DNA of 64,000 bases, from positions 7,380,501 to 7,444,500 of the forward strand of contig OX387200.1 of assembly GCA_947561715.1 (NCBI GenBank), read 5' to 3'. This DNA is from Ascidia mentula (taxonomy: Eukaryota; Chordata; Ascidiacea; Phlebobranchia; Ascidiidae). Shown piece after piece: positions 33,221 to 46,121 of this stretch (its first letter is position 1; every line of letters begins with the position of its first letter). The notes under the pieces were generated by a model. That model was not told the DNA's origin. It searched no databases and saw only the letters and a list, made by a program, of their open reading frames with translations. Both the position numbers and the translations under genes were made by a program.

Positions 33221-36200
33221 ATGGCTGAAAAAAGCTCTCTCGGGACTCTGGATATTGTTATATTCGTCGGTAAGTTGTTTTCAAGAAAGTTTGAAGTGTA
33301 TGCTTGGTAAACTTTCTGGTATTCCGTTTTAGCTGTTAATTTACAATGTTACGTCCACCTGGGTTAGGTGCGTTTTTAACATAGCTTTATTGTCCACCAT
33401 GTCAACATTTTGAGGCAATTCAAAGTATTAAAGTATGTTTTATTGTGTTTGTGTATGCGCAACAACAAATCTCAAGAATGTCACATAACCTTCACAGGAA
33501 AGTTATTTCTATCAAATGGTAGTAGTTTGAGGTGCCACTCAATAAAAAAGTTTATAATTGTTTTGTAGCACAAGTGTTGCCGCAATGTTGCAAGTATTAA
33601 CTTGATACTTTTAATGTTCGACCATACAACCTTATCTTGTCTAACTTGTTGTGAAGTGTCCAATGTGTGTGCTAACAAGTAGGTTAACCACACAAGCAGA
33701 GATGCTGATGCGCGGGTTTGCCAACACGTGCAAAACTTATTTGTTTTTCAGTTACTCTCGTGCTCTCCGCCGCCATCGGAATCTTCTTCGCGGTCAAAGA
33801 TCGACGAAAGAAAAATGTTGAGAACTATTTCTATGGCGGAAAGAAAATGTCACCGGTGGGATCACCCATACCTTGTGTGCCACGAAACCGGTGAAAATAC
33901 TACATTTTGCTCTTTTAGATTCCAATCGGTCTTTCCATTGCTGTAAGTTTCATTTCTGCCTTAACCATCATCGGGTTTCCTTCGGAGGCCTACCTGTTTG
34001 GAATGGTGACGATTTGGTATTCGCTTAATAGTTTTGTACCGACATTCGTTGCCTGCGTCTACTACATTCCTTTAATTCATCGTCTACAGCTCAACACCAT
34101 TTACGAGGTTCGTGAATTCTTTAAATTAACGTTTAGTTGAAACCCACTTGAGAACCTTAACTGCCTTTTACGTCTTTTCAGTATCTGGGCTTGCGCTTTC
34201 ATCCGATTATCAGAAAAATTAATTCGGCGTTAGAAGCAGTAAACGCAGTAAGTATATATTCCCAATGGTCGAATTTAAGACTTAACGATTCAAGTAGATT
34301 GTATTTGTCACAAAAGTTATGAATATCTCTATTTTCTTTTTTTACATTAGCATGGGTCGGGAATACACATGTTTGTTAGCTCTAAACACAAACTTTGCAG
34401 ATGGTATACATGGGAGTAATATTATATCTTCCGGCTCTTGCTCTAAGTGCTGTGACACCTATCTCTATTACGACGAGCATCATCATGACAAGCGTCATCT
34501 GCACTATGTACACAACAGTTGTAAGTTGAGACAAATATAACATGTCTTTGAAATATCGTAGGAATAAATCTGTTCATATTTATATATTTTTTTTAAAACT
34601 TACTGTTGTGTACATTTGATGCATTGATTAAAAAGTTGGATCTGTCAAGTAATCTTTAGGTAAAACCGACAATGCGTTATCATTCATATGTGCAAAGTTA
34701 ACGGGCAAGCGTCAAACACGGATACCGTAAAAGTCAAATGCTTTGTTGCAGGGCGGACTTAAGGCAGTTATATGGACAGATACCTTACAAGCTGCCATAA
34801 TGTTTATCGGCTCCCTTTCGGTACTTATACAAGGAACCATAATGGTTGGAGGGCCTGCAAAAGTTTATGAAGCTCTTCTCAGAAGTGGACGTAACAACGT
34901 ATTGACGTAAGTGGTAAACAAATTTGCTTGTGGTGTGTTCGTAGCACATATATGCATGAACACAACGTAGTCCGTTTTAAGCAAAAAAGGAAAACAAGCG
35001 GCCAAATCGACAAAATTTTCAAATGGCGAATATCATGCACTATATCACTATATCATACACTAAGTTTTTCCATTGAAACTGTAAGCCTTTGTGTGATTAA
35101 TTCCTAGTTCTTGTTGTATTTTTGCTGCATAAAAAGGTACACATGTCTGTGCTTTAGATTTGACTTGGATCCAACGATTCGAACAACCTTCTGGACAATC
35201 ATGGTTGGCATCACTATAGCAAAAATTGCAACAGGATGCGTAAATCAGTCGAATTGCCAACGTTACTTATCATGTAAATCTGTCAAAGACGCAAGAATGT
35301 AAGTTGTCCTTGAAGCAGGATATTTTCCTTTTGTGAGTTTGACTTGAGTGTTTTTTGTCCGACAATGTTTATAAAATCAATGTTACTAATTTTTGAAATG
35401 TAGGTTCTTGGTTTTGTTGACTAAAAGCTGGCTTATTCATAAGCTGAGGTTCAGCAGCATTTAATTTACTTGGTTACTGATTAAGTAATCAACGCAAGAC
35501 TCACTAATGGGAATCTTAGTGGTGCTGTAGTGTCATTTTTTGTCAGCTTGCAATTTTTCTTATCTATGATGTATACAAAAATTGGCCATAAACAGAAACA
35601 AATTAATAAAAATGCAATGACATTTACAGTGCTGCTTGTACAGCCGTTTTTCCGAAAATCATCATCACGGCCATAGCAGTACTTAGTGGGTGCGTTGCGT
35701 ACGCCTACTTCGAAGGTTGTGATCCCATAAAAACGATGAAGATCGAAAAATCAGATCAAATGGTTCCTTACCTCGCACTTGAAATATTTCGTGATCTTTC
35801 TGGAATGACAGGATTTTTTGTCGCAGCTGCATACAGTGGAACTTTGAGGTAACACTAAACATTTTTACCAACCTTTTTTTCTCCGTGATAGGCATGAAAG
35901 TTGAAAACAACCTAATGTTGTTAACGATCTGTTAGTTCGGTTTCATCTGGGATCAACTCAGTTGGCTCAATGCTTCTTAATGATTTCGTCCTTACATTTA
36001 AGCCCCACTTGACTCACACCACTCAACTAATAATAAGCAAGCTAACAGGTAAATTCGTGGTGCAAAAAATGTGCTAGCGGAAACTTAAATACAGTTTTTT
36101 TACTTTTGCAGCACTGACAATTGGGGTTTTAGTGACAATCATTGCTTTTCTGGCTACGTTAAGTCCGCAGACAATGATATCTATCATATTCTCAGTACGC

Positions 36201-37152
36201 GGGGCGATCGGTGGACCTACGTTGGGAATCTTTACACTTGGTGTTTTTATACCGTGGTGCAACGCAAAGGTGAGTTAGTTCTATCTTAAGTTATATGTCA
36301 CGTGTTAAAACATTTTCGAAAGAATTACAAAAGTAATATTGGATAATGCATGGTTAATATTATACTTTTTTGGGAAATTTAGTTGACCATTTTTGACACA
36401 ATACTTCATGAAAGACTGAAAATAATTATTTATGATACATTTGATATATTTTTTACCATGGTATTTATCTTGTGGAAATATCACAGGGCGCCTTGACTGG
36501 ACAAGTTGTCGGTATCGGATTTTCTCTCTGGTTAGCTCTCGGAGGTCTGATCAACGGAAAAGACCCCGAGTCCCTGCGTCTACTTCCTACTTATGCTAAT
36601 AACTGCACGGAGGTAATGGGCCATAGTGTTGCTTACTTCAATACTTCTACAATAAACAACATAACATATACCATATGGGATGACTCTTCAACAACCGCAA
36701 CGACCCCAAATGAAGTGTGAGTTGATACGAAAAAGCGAAAACTTTTCTCAACATGTGTTATTCTACGCAGAGTTGAAAAGAGTTACAATCCAATGCAGGC
36801 AATTTCCTTCATGTACTACTCGCCAGTCGGGTTTATTGTCACTGTTCTAGTTGGGATCCTAGTGTCTGCTTGTACAGGTTAGAAGTTTATGAGCACGTCC
36901 AAGACATGTTAAAACGAACTACCTTCACACGTAGGTTTTAAGGATCCGAAAGAGGTCGACCCAAAGTTATTTCTTCCTTTTATTGACAACTCTCTTCTAC
37001 CAAAGTCCTTTGTACGATTTTTCCGATTTGGAGTTCCACAACTTCTGGAAGACAGAAAAGTTGAACTCCATGTGGAAGAATTTGGCTTAAGTCTAATTGA
37101 TGAACAATTTCCTAATAAGCACGATTCTGTTACTTTTCCTTCCGACCGTTAA
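33221..37152 (+). CDS. SLC5-like sodium-coupled monocarboxylate symporter, 622 aa, 13 exons
   Basis: Exons are 33221-33269, 33752-33855, 33919-34107, 34182-34247, 34401-34520, 34752-34906, 35158-35298, 35630-35848, 35936-36048, 36112-36269, 36487-36716, 36771-36877 and 36935-37152. They total 1869 bp with TAA at 37150-37152. The length is close to vertebrate SLC5A8/SLC5A12 (about 610). Marks in order: LDIVIFVVTLVLSAAIGIFF in helix 1, YFYGGKKMSP, FPSEAYLFGMVTIWYS, ALALSAVTPISITTS, GGLKAVIWTDTLQ (from 177), FDLDPTIRTTFW and QRYLSCK (228-275), CDPIK, AAYSGTL, an exon-11 loop with NCT, NTS and NIT sites, and a cytoplasmic tail. Expected role is sodium-driven uptake of lactate, pyruvate, nicotinate or related small anions. 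The substrate and the choice between SLC5A8/12/6-type are not resolved. This is the only complete, unbroken SLC5 gene here. Confidence 0.92.
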
Positions 37153-37459
37153 TGTACGCCGAGGCAAAAAATCATGGCATGTGTTGAAGTTATTTTTGTA
37201 TGAGTGAATTTACGTCTGAAATTTGACGATATTCTAAATTTTGTTTAAAAGTTTGTTTTTGTTTTAAACTTGTCTCGGCTAAGAATGTATGTGTTTGCTA
37301 CTAACATTACTACAAGTGACGCAATGTCAGTAATTGAAATTGTAGTTATCAGAAATTCGAACATAGAATGGCAAAAATTGCTTTTAATTTATAGGAAGTG
37401 TCATGTTCATGTTTAGCAAAATCGCTTTGTAAACAGCCACAGGAAATACTGTACTGGCT
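37153..37459. other. SLC5 3' flank
   Basis: Holds the probable 3' UTR of the gene ending at 37152. No gene or repeat is recognised. Homology to the tandem SLC22 upstream block starts abruptly at about 37460. Confidence 0.5.
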
Positions 37460-38397
37460 TGCCACGCAGTGTGTGTTTGTAAGGGAGTTAACCAGATGCG
37501 GGGGAAGGGGTTGTTTGGACTGTATTGCTTTGCTTGTTTCGTGCGTGGCCCTTTTTTGCGTCACACGTAAAAACGTTTGGACACACTAAACGCATGGATT
37601 ACACAAACAAACACACTAATTAAGCACTCTCACACTCTGATGTTCTTTTCTGGTACAGGCTCGAGCCTTAAATCACATGCGAGGTATAAAAATAAACATT
37701 TGTAGTGGGCTCATTTATAAATGCTCACCTTGAAAGGGCAAGATGTTGGGTATCAGTTTATTTTGGTCGCATGCAAAATATTTGACAAATACGTTGGCCA
37801 ATGCGCCACCGAATGAAAAATGATAACAGCAACCTTCTGTTATTGGAACTGGTATTATAAGATTAACTTGGCGCCCAAAACACTACAAACCGACCGAGGT
37901 ATGAGTTTCGAAAGTAGATTCACCGCTTCGACGATTGTCGGGAACTGACGTAGGAAGCCTGCTAGTCTACCAGCTAGTCCTGTGCCACAGTCACCAGCTG
38001 CACTGATTAGACCTTACATGTCGAAACAATGTTTACACCTGTGTGTAGCTCTCCAGCATTATTGTTTTCTATGTTTTTTATAGTTGTTTTATTTTTTCGC
38101 GTTTTTATCTAACACAAGAAGAGCATATAATCACGCCAAAGATAGGTATTTTAGCCATTGTAGCAGGGTTCAGGGCCTTTTCTAAATTAAGAAGGCAGCT
38201 TTAGGTTAATGATCATATTTGAAGCTCGAGAGTTGCGTTTCGTGGTGGGGGGTGGCCGCCCAAATCCTCACTAGGCTAAATTCCCGCGCTGCCGAAATAT
38301 TTCCGTAACACAAGCAAACAGAATTTTCATATTTTGCTTAGGTTTTGGTGTATGTATTAAGTTTTTTGTTAACTTTTGACCTTTGGTTTTTTTAACG
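37460..38397 (+). repeat. SLC22 upstream block, copy 1 (5'-truncated)
   Basis: Aligns with 45530-46471 and 53050-53989, starting at TGCCACGCAGTGTGTG and running to the ATG. The first part of the block, with the TATA box, is missing: SLC5 3' flank directly precedes it. It includes the donor-like TTTGTAAGGG and a mutated hammerhead at 37996-38050. Confidence 0.85.
37996..38050 (+). ncRNA. degenerate hammerhead copy upstream of the first tandem SLC22 gene
   Basis: The same fold as 46067-46121 but with CTGATTA in the core (catalytic G8 to U), a mismatch in stem II and G instead of A at the cleavage position (38043). It is expected to be inactive. Confidence 0.75.
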
Positions 38398-41300
38398 ATG
38401 GAGGACCAAGGCAAAAAACATGGAATTCTGAAATATGAAAAGCGTCTTTGTTTGCTCATATTTATCAGCACTCTGACAAACGCATGGAGTGCTTTTCAAT
38501 TTCTGGCTACACATTACACTCCACCGTTTCGTTGTTCTACTGTAAACACGGTAATTATATTTTATAGATTATGGATGCTGTGAATACTTTCTGGATAGTG
38601 TGAAATGTCTACACGTCATGTTTTTTGTAATCGTTGTTTCGTAAATCGTAAATCAGGCAACTTCCAGTGATATCTTTTCTTTTACAGGTAAACATTTCAA
38701 GTCTCTTCAATTCGTCAACTGATTTCACCAACGGTTTCTTTGAAAACACCTGCATTGCAAATAACTCTGAGTCAGGTACGTACATATGCGTTCGCGTCAT
38801 AAAAATAGGTAAGGAAAGTGCTACAAAGTGTAAGTTTGGCATTTTTTAACAGAAGATAATTGGTGTTGTTGTAGGTTCCCTAAATATGTCCACTGGTCCA
38901 TCATGCAAGTCTTATGATTTCCGTGGAGTAAAGCAAACAGTCATTACAGAGGTAGCAATGCTGTGATGTTCGTATACAACGTTGTCTCTTCAAACATTAC
39001 AAATATTATCTATCTTAGTTTCTTTGTTTATTTGAACAAATGCTTTGTTTCCAAAATACTTTCCTGAGGAGTTTTGACTGGCAAGTGTATTTATACCCCA
39101 TCCAGTCACAATGTAGACTATTGTGTTTCTCAACGGGGGACCTTTTGCATGAAATTTCATTCCGTCAAATTAGTAACTGATACCTATATATTTTTATGCA
39201 CTGTCGACGAACCCATCGCTATTTGGGAAAAAGGCACGATTAACGACAAACAATTCTGTTTAACAGACAACCGAAATCCATCAATTTAAGCACAATGAAC
39301 CATCCTGTCTATATTTAATGATTTTGTCTGTTTGTACACCAACATGATGCTGTGAAAACAAGAACATAAATTCCCTGTCAAAGGCCCAGCGAAATTATTT
39401 AATTATTTGCAAACCGCAGCCCATTGTTAATGAACAACTCAAATGTCTCCAAAATAAGGAATAAACTTTAAGATATTTTTCGAGCCAGGGCGCAACGGTT
39501 TATACTTTCAATTTAGTCTACGTTTTGACAAGAAAAGGATGAAATCCAATTGAATTTTGGAAAACGATGGTCTGTACATTTTTGGTCGACTGGTAAAAAG
39601 TAAATGTTATCTGATGGTGTTATTACTGTTTGCTGAAGGTAAGCACACTTTTCCACTTTTAATGGGCTAGGTGATAATGAAGTGGACAAAGGGTGCTTGT
39701 GCCATACAGTTTTTTTTAACTGATTGACGTTTAAAGCTAAACCAGAAACGCAAAACAAAACATTTGTACAATTCAAGAATGTAGTTTGACGACAATTAAT
39801 TTAACCCACATCTGGCAGCCAGGTTAAAAAATCAACCTGGTCGGCTTTTTGGGTTTCGCGTTGCCCATATGGCCTCAAAAACATGCATATCACCATATTT
39901 TTTTCGATTTTTTTTTTTTTCGAATGAGATAAAACTAAACAACAAGTATCGCATGAACCAGCATTGTGCAGTGTTAAAGTGAAGATCCTCCTATTTTGTG
40001 CAGTTTGGACTAGTTTGCGACATGGCTTGGATTAAACCAACCCTGGTATCTGTGTACATGGTCGGAAAAATGTTAGGAGGGTTGGTGAGCGGATTCGTAT
40101 CCGACAGGTGAGTATAACATGACTCCTTATGTGTTACGTACAGAAATGACATATAACTACAGAAACTAAAATGGGAGGTCACTTCTCCCCCCAAGAAAAA
40201 AAAAACACTGTTAGATATGAATTGTTGTGTTTCGCATTTACCCGCCAAATGCTTTGTTAGTGGTCAGCCATTACAGCGCTGTCGCCGCTTTTAGGTTAGT
40301 TTTTTACTGTACCGTGCTGCAATTTTGTTGATAAAATATTTTTGTTGGACTGCTTTTGCTTGCACTTCGAAATCTATCAAAAGACAGGGTAGCAAATGGC
40401 ATGGAATTGTTGTTTTATGTCGATAAGTGTAATTTGTTTAATAGGCTATGCGCCGATTTTTTTGAGAAATAAACGACGATGTGTCCCAGCTGTAAATGTA
40501 TAATTTGTTTTTTTTATAACATCTTTAAACACATTTATCAAGCCCAACCCAAGTGTTTCAAATTTGTTTATATATGTTTTTAGGTACGGACGACGCGTGG
40601 CTTTCTTAACATTTACGTTTCTTCAGTTTGTTTTATCGATTGTCACCGGGCTTTCTTCGAATGTTGTTATGTACGCCGTCATATTGGCGTTTTCCGGTAT
40701 CACTGCTGTGGGCAACTTCGAGTCTATGATCGTGTTAGGTACATATACTTATCTAGGTTAATGCGTATAAATTTTCTAAATGTAAAAATGGACAGAATGT
40801 TACTTAGTTGCATTTTTTTTATGTGTTGTATTTTTACAGTCAACACCTTTTTCCAGAAACTACAGGATCCGATAATTAGTAAAATTGAGCACATGGTAAT
40901 AAAAACTGCACATCAAAACATTTCGATGGTATTTGATGACAACCTGCAAAATTTGATCTCTAAAAATAACTTTCTATATATCGTGTATATTTTGTAACAG
41001 GTACAGAGATGGTAAGCCCGGAAAGACGAGGGCTGGCTTGTTTTATGGCCACGTCTGGGTTTGCAGTGGGATACATGATGCTCTCATTGTTCGTTTATCT
41101 GTTTGACAGCTGGAGGTGGTTCCTCGTCTTTGCTGGGCTTGTCGGTGTTTTCTACATTCCATTTTATTGGTATCTGTCATTCATTACACTTTAATTTTAA
41201 ATGTTACTAGAACAACTTTGTGTCCACGCTTCTGATTTTATAAAACATGTTTCGCTTTTTAATAAAGCATCTTCAGTTCTTAGTCAAATAGAACTATGAA

Positions 41301-43026
41301 TTGAAGGTTAACTTGTGTCACGTGAAAGAAGTGTTGCTGGTTAGGTAGATTTCATGAAGTAAAAACATTTTATTGTCATTACACTTTAGTTACAAATCAT
41401 TTCCTTTCTTTCATAGCCGTAAAATTGCTCAGAAAAGATTATTTTGGCAACAAACTAACAAAGAAATTGGGTGTATTTCTTGTTTCAAAAATGTTAAAAC
41501 CGTTTCTTTAAACTGTGTAAGGCTAAGTGGCATTAAATCTAGTTGCAATGCCTTGGCTGTGATGTCAGTAAACCTAGAAAAGTTGTTTGAGGTGAGAACT
41601 GTCTTTGCAGGATTTTAGATGAATCACCGGTGTGGCTTTTAGCAACTGGACAAAAGGATAAAGCTGAAGCAGTTTTGCTGAAAATTGCTGCTTACAACGG
41701 TCAGACCACAGTCGACATTGCAACAACCGTAGCATTGGTGGAAGAAAAAAATGCAGAAGAAAGTCGAGCGGAAACTATTTGTTCCACCTTCGCGCAAATG
41801 ACAAAAGCATTGTTTCTTATCGGCCGACTTGTCATTGTTTTGTTTGCGTGGTAAGTTTGAGTTGTATTGTATGCTTATATCCAGACTTAGACAAATATAT
41901 ATTTGTAATTCTTTAGTTTAATAGAATAAAACTAGGTAACGGTATTTTTTGTCTATGTAATTTAGAAGAATTCAGTGAACTCTAATTCTAGTTCTGGTAT
42001 AATTTCTAATTTGTCAATCATTCTGCTTTGTTAAATACGTGTGATTTTGGTTGTAATCTAATTCACGAAAGCTGAAAAAGTATCCTTGCATTCACTTTCC
42101 TAACACGGTAAAAATGTTTGTTATTATTTGCAACAGGGGATTTGCAATTATTTATTTGCCAAACTAAAATACGATAAATTCAATTATACGAGTTGTAATG
42201 TCTTCAAAAAGTACTTTGCTTTAAAGGATCGTCGTTAACTTGACTTACTATGTGATCACTTTAAACAACGATAGCTTGAGTGGTGATCGTTATCTCAACA
42301 TATGTTTTGGGTCGGTTTCCGAAATTCTGTCTGCATTCGTCTACTTTTTTGGCGTGACGACATTTGGGAGACGAAAGAGCTACATAAGCTTCATGCTTAT
42401 AACGGGTGTAGCGATAGCCGCCGCACCGTTTTTGGCACTTTGTAAGTATCGTAGCTTCAAAACCTTAGCAAATTCTGTCTTATTAACACTTTATTGCTGT
42501 ATGTGCGGGTTCGACTCAACCCTAATCGTTTCTATTAAAATAGTTTTCACTTTTTATCCAAAATATATTTTTTTCAAATTTTACAGGGAATGGAGGAGTG
42601 TCTGTGGCGGCAAACATGTTGGCTAAGTTGGCAGTAGCTGTTTGCTACAGTGTCCTATGCACTCAAACCGGAGAGCTATTTCCTACCAACTTAGTTTTTT
42701 ACCACCTTGGGATTCGAGACCAGGTTATCCTGCAATGTTTTCCACCCCTTTTTATCGTAGGTGAATCTGGCGACACAACAGCGCCATCTATCGGTATGGC
42801 TGTAGCAATCCTTTTGTCCGCATTGTCTTATTTGTGCATTCCTGAAACCAAAGACGCGGAACTCCCCCAGACCGTCGAGGAAGCCAAAAATCTCAAAAAG
42901 TATTTTACTCTAATTGCAGCAGGTTCTGTACGAAAATTTGAAATTTGTTTTAGATTTTCGACTGGAGCGAGACTTACGAATCTACAAAAGACGATACGCA
43001 GCGATCAACGCGTTTATGAACTTTGA
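38398..43026 (+). CDS. SLC22-like transporter with in-frame exon 9-intron-exon 10 fusion, 546 aa
   Basis: Exons are 38398-38550, 38688-38775, 38875-38951, 40004-40107, 40584-40738, 41001-41169, 41611-41850, 42227-42441 and a fused 42587-43026. They total 1641 bp with TGA at 43024-43026. The first eight exons match the paralog at 53990 almost base for base. After GELFPT the sequence jumps into what is intron 9 in the paralogs. A deletion of about 269 bp removed the rest of exon 9 (TIRNS to IIYV, about helix 11), its donor and most of the intron. The remaining intron piece is open and joins exon 10 in frame, replacing that helix with about 24 new residues starting NLVFYHLG. SDRYGRR, DESPVW and PETKD remain. 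Transport is doubtful. Its upstream block lacks the TATA segment. Confidence 0.85.
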
Positions 43027-43480
43027 ACACACTCAGGATAAACTTATTTCAGTACATTGCATTTTAAACCTGTTGTTTAAGTGCTTTGTTTAGCTTATTA
43101 GGCTTTGGTAACAGGCATAACTTTATTACAGCTAGGGCCTTGGCAATTTTATCTAGTGATGTTAAACTGTCGTTGTAGAAATGCCAACTAACTTTGACGA
43201 AGTTTTCGGTTTATATCAACGCTTGCCATATTGGGCCTATTTCTAAGATTTGTACATTTTTTCAAGAGCGGTGTTTTAGAAAATGCAAATGTATTCACCT
43301 TCGATTTGTGATCTTTGATTTTTCATCAAAATAAACTTATATTCATTGAGTGCGGAGGTAACATACGTAGTTTGACGCTCTCATTTCTTTGTAAGCCTCA
43401 AAAAATGGTTATCTTTTATTTTGACGTAATTAAATAATACCCTACAATATAAATTACTAAAACTAGCCTTTTTTATTTTT
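43027..43480. other. SLC22 3' flank, copy 1
   Basis: Aligns with the flanks at 51558-51915 and 58829-59245. An AATAAA-type signal in the shared AAAATAAACTTATATTC stretch (about 43329) is a likely polyadenylation signal for the three tandem genes (others near 51790 and 59098). Confidence 0.6.
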
Positions 43481-44399
43481 AAGTGCATATGACACGTAAA
43501 AATAAAACATGTTAATAATCAAACTAAGAGATGTTCATAACTTTAGAACATTTTTGGCGAAAAAAGTAGCTTGATACAGCGACTGGTTTCTGAGATACAG
43601 CTGATCAAAGTCGCACTTTTGCCGCTGCGAACGAAATCGTGCGAAAGCGAGATATTGTTGCGTGACGTCATAGAAGGCGCTTCGTTCGTGCGCGAGTGCT
43701 GGCAGCAAGCCTTGGAAATGGAAAACATTGTAAAACTGGTTTAAGCATAATATTGCATTAAACAGGGGACAAAAAGTGAACAAGTGCAATAAACGGATTT
43801 TGATGTTAATTTAAGCTGAAGACAGATGGCCGCTGTTCGACCTATTATGTCTTATTTAGTTGTGTAATAATAAAACAGTTACTGGGACAGGGTGTTCTTG
43901 TTGTTACAGCAATTATGATCGCTAACGTGATACATGAACTTTTGAAAACACGACGGAGACAAACCGTTAGTTTAGCATTGTCGTTTTGTCCACTCACAGT
44001 TATGTCGTTTCTGCTATACCCTATATGGTCTTCCGCTAATTAGGGATAAATAAGCCTTTGATTCGTGAGGTCACAATGACAAATTTTTGTGTGATGCAAA
44101 ACCCTGTCCTGACCTTTACAGTAACGTAATCTGTGGATTCCCCTATGTTTGAAACTATTCGATATCTTCCAAAAAGGCGCCTTCTCCTATCTAAACAATG
44201 CATTTCTTCGACGCAAGCGCCTTATGTGATGTCCTTTTCTCCTTAGCACAAAAGGTTTACGATTTTTGGTCGCCGTTACTTTTCGTGCAGTTTTCTACAT
44301 TTTTTAGTTGACGCAGAACCGTAAAGCTTTGGATATATGTTTGTTGTAGATGTACCTTTAGTTTTACGCAAAGTTGTCATGGCCGTGTCATATGCACTT
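43481..44399. mobile_element. 919-bp terminal-inverted-repeat element
   Basis: It begins AAGTGCATATGACACG (43481-43496) and ends with its exact reverse complement (44384-44399). The homologous flanks at about 51915 and 59245 run straight through without it, giving two empty sites. Surrounding T/TTAA-rich sequence makes the target duplication ambiguous (TA or TTAA possible). An 84-codon minus-strand frame inside (43535-43789) has no recognised domain, so this looks like a non-autonomous DNA transposon. Confidence 0.8.
43812..43853 (-). ncRNA. hammerhead relic (inactive)
   Basis: On the minus strand AGGTCGAACAGCGG and then CATCTGTC match the 3' half of the 9076-9124 ribozyme. The CTGATGA core is destroyed and GAAAC has lost a base. 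It lies inside the 919-bp element. Confidence 0.6.
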
Positions 44400-44845
44400 T
44401 AACTCTTCATGTTACAAATGGGCGACAGGCTTACCAGCACGTCCATGTGGAAAAACTATAGTGCAATTTCGCATTTTTGGAGTGTCTGATGCAAAACTAC
44501 ACTAAAAAAGCTTACAGGTGAAGTATACATCTCAAATTGTGGCATGGACACGATGACGTAATGCAAAACGTAGATTGGATGCATAAGTGTTCTGAATTAG
44601 TGCCTATATCGATAAGGCGTATAAGTTTACAAAGTGACTCTTATTAACACGCATTTAAACATTAACTTGCAACATTGATAAGCCCAGTACACAGAAACTT
44701 CAACCTTGCGTATGTAAAAAATTAAAATAAAAAAAAAATCTATTAAGATTCGCTTGCATGATTGAAGACCAAATAGGCTGTGGTGAAATAGACCCAACTG
44801 CTCCACCCATTTACCATTACTAATACCTGTCGTGGGACAGTCGTC

Positions 44846-44855
44846 TATATAAAAA
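44846..44855 (+). promoter_or_regulatory. TATA box, tandem block copy 2
   Basis: TATATAAAAA followed by TCGTGACGT. The same motif is at 52366 and 59686. It lies 1.63 kb upstream of the SLC22 ATG, and the distance is preserved in the next unit. Confidence 0.6.
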
Positions 44856-46066
44856 TCGTGACGTTTGTTTAATTCTTGCCTGGACAGCTGTTTAAGTAAA
44901 TTACGAGCTTTTGTCCAGTTGCATATGTTACCGAAACCGTTCGTTTAAATCAATTAGGTCTATTGCAAATGACTGCCACGGAAATAAAACTACTACAAGT
45001 GGAGAATTGAAAAGATTTGCAACCCATTTTACGCCACTTTCCCGTTGCGCTGAAGACAATATAACGTTCGGCGATAATCAGAGTGTTGTTCATTACCCCT
45101 TCACACTGGATTTGGCGATCGTCAACAGGTGTCATCCTTCGACCGTTTGAAACTCGCCCACTTCGACATCCGGCGCAACCGTCGTCTCGAGGACGTCCTT
45201 GAAAGCAGAGATATGGTTTACCCACGCTATAACCACCACCACGCTATAACCATTATTGCCACCTGTTACATTTATTCAACGAACGCGCGCAGATCGCATC
45301 ATTTGTCCCTCCCCGTTTGCGTTGTTAGGCTTCGATGGGGTAACACTAATTTACGGAATCGTTGGCCTCCTCTGGCAGGGTTATGGTGCTCTCACACTAC
45401 TGCATTGTAGCGAAGCGGATTAATTGCCTTTTTCATCGTGCTTCTCTTGTTGTCGGTATAGCGTTGACTCGTTTTGCTGGACAATGTTTCGCAACGCAAC
45501 TGTAACATACGTCACAGAAACCAGTGCATGCCACGCAGTGTGTGTTTGTAAGGGAGTTGACCAGATGCGGGGGGAAGGGGTTGTTTGGACTGTATTGCTT
45601 TGCTTGTTTCGTGCGTGGCCCTTTTTTGCGTCACACGTGAAAACTTTTGGACACATTAACGCATGGATTACACAAACAAACACACTAATTAAGCACTCTC
45701 ACACTCTTGTGTCCTTTTTTGGGACAGACTCGAGCCTTAAATTACATGCGAGGCATAAAAATAAACATTTGTAGTTGGCTCATTTATAAATGCTCACCTT
45801 GAAAGGGCAAGATGTTGGGTATCAGTTTATTTTGGTCACATGCAAAATATTTGACAAATACGTTGACCGATGCGCCACCGAATGAAAAATGATAACAGCA
45901 ACCTTCTGTTATTGGAACTGGTATTATAAGATTAACCTGGTGCCCAAAACACTACAAACCGACCGGGGTATGAGTTTCGAAAGTAGATTCACCGCTTCCA
46001 CGATTGTCGGGAACTGACGTAGGAAGCCTGCTATAGTCTACCAGCTAGTCCTGTGCCACAGTCACC

Positions 46067-46121
46067 AGCTGCACTGATGAGACCTTACAGGTCGAAACAA
46101 TGTGTACACCTGTATGCAGCT
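46067..46121 (+). ncRNA. type-I hammerhead ribozyme, intact core, upstream of middle SLC22 gene
   Basis: Stem I pairs AGCTGCA (46067-46073) with TGCAGCT (46115-46121), seven perfect pairs. Core CTGATGA is 46074-46080. Stem II GACCT/AGGTC (46081-46085 with 46089-46093) closes a TAC loop. GAAA is 46094-46097. Stem III pairs ACA (46097-46099) with TGT (46111-46113), with further possible pairing inside. The cleavage triplet is GTA ending at 46114. It lies about 0.4 kb before the ATG, probably in a 5' intron or leader, so cleavage could affect the transcript. Confidence 0.85.

Noticed and set aside
45129..45410. 93-codon frame in the SLC22 upstream block
   Set aside because: No domain, and the corresponding frames are broken or shifted in the other block copies; better explained as a non-coding repeat.
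45424..45774. 116-codon frame and its copy at 52946-53296
   Set aside because: Preserved only because the blocks are recent duplicates. It overlaps a donor-like site, has no known motif, and is lost in the copies at 37460 and 59246.
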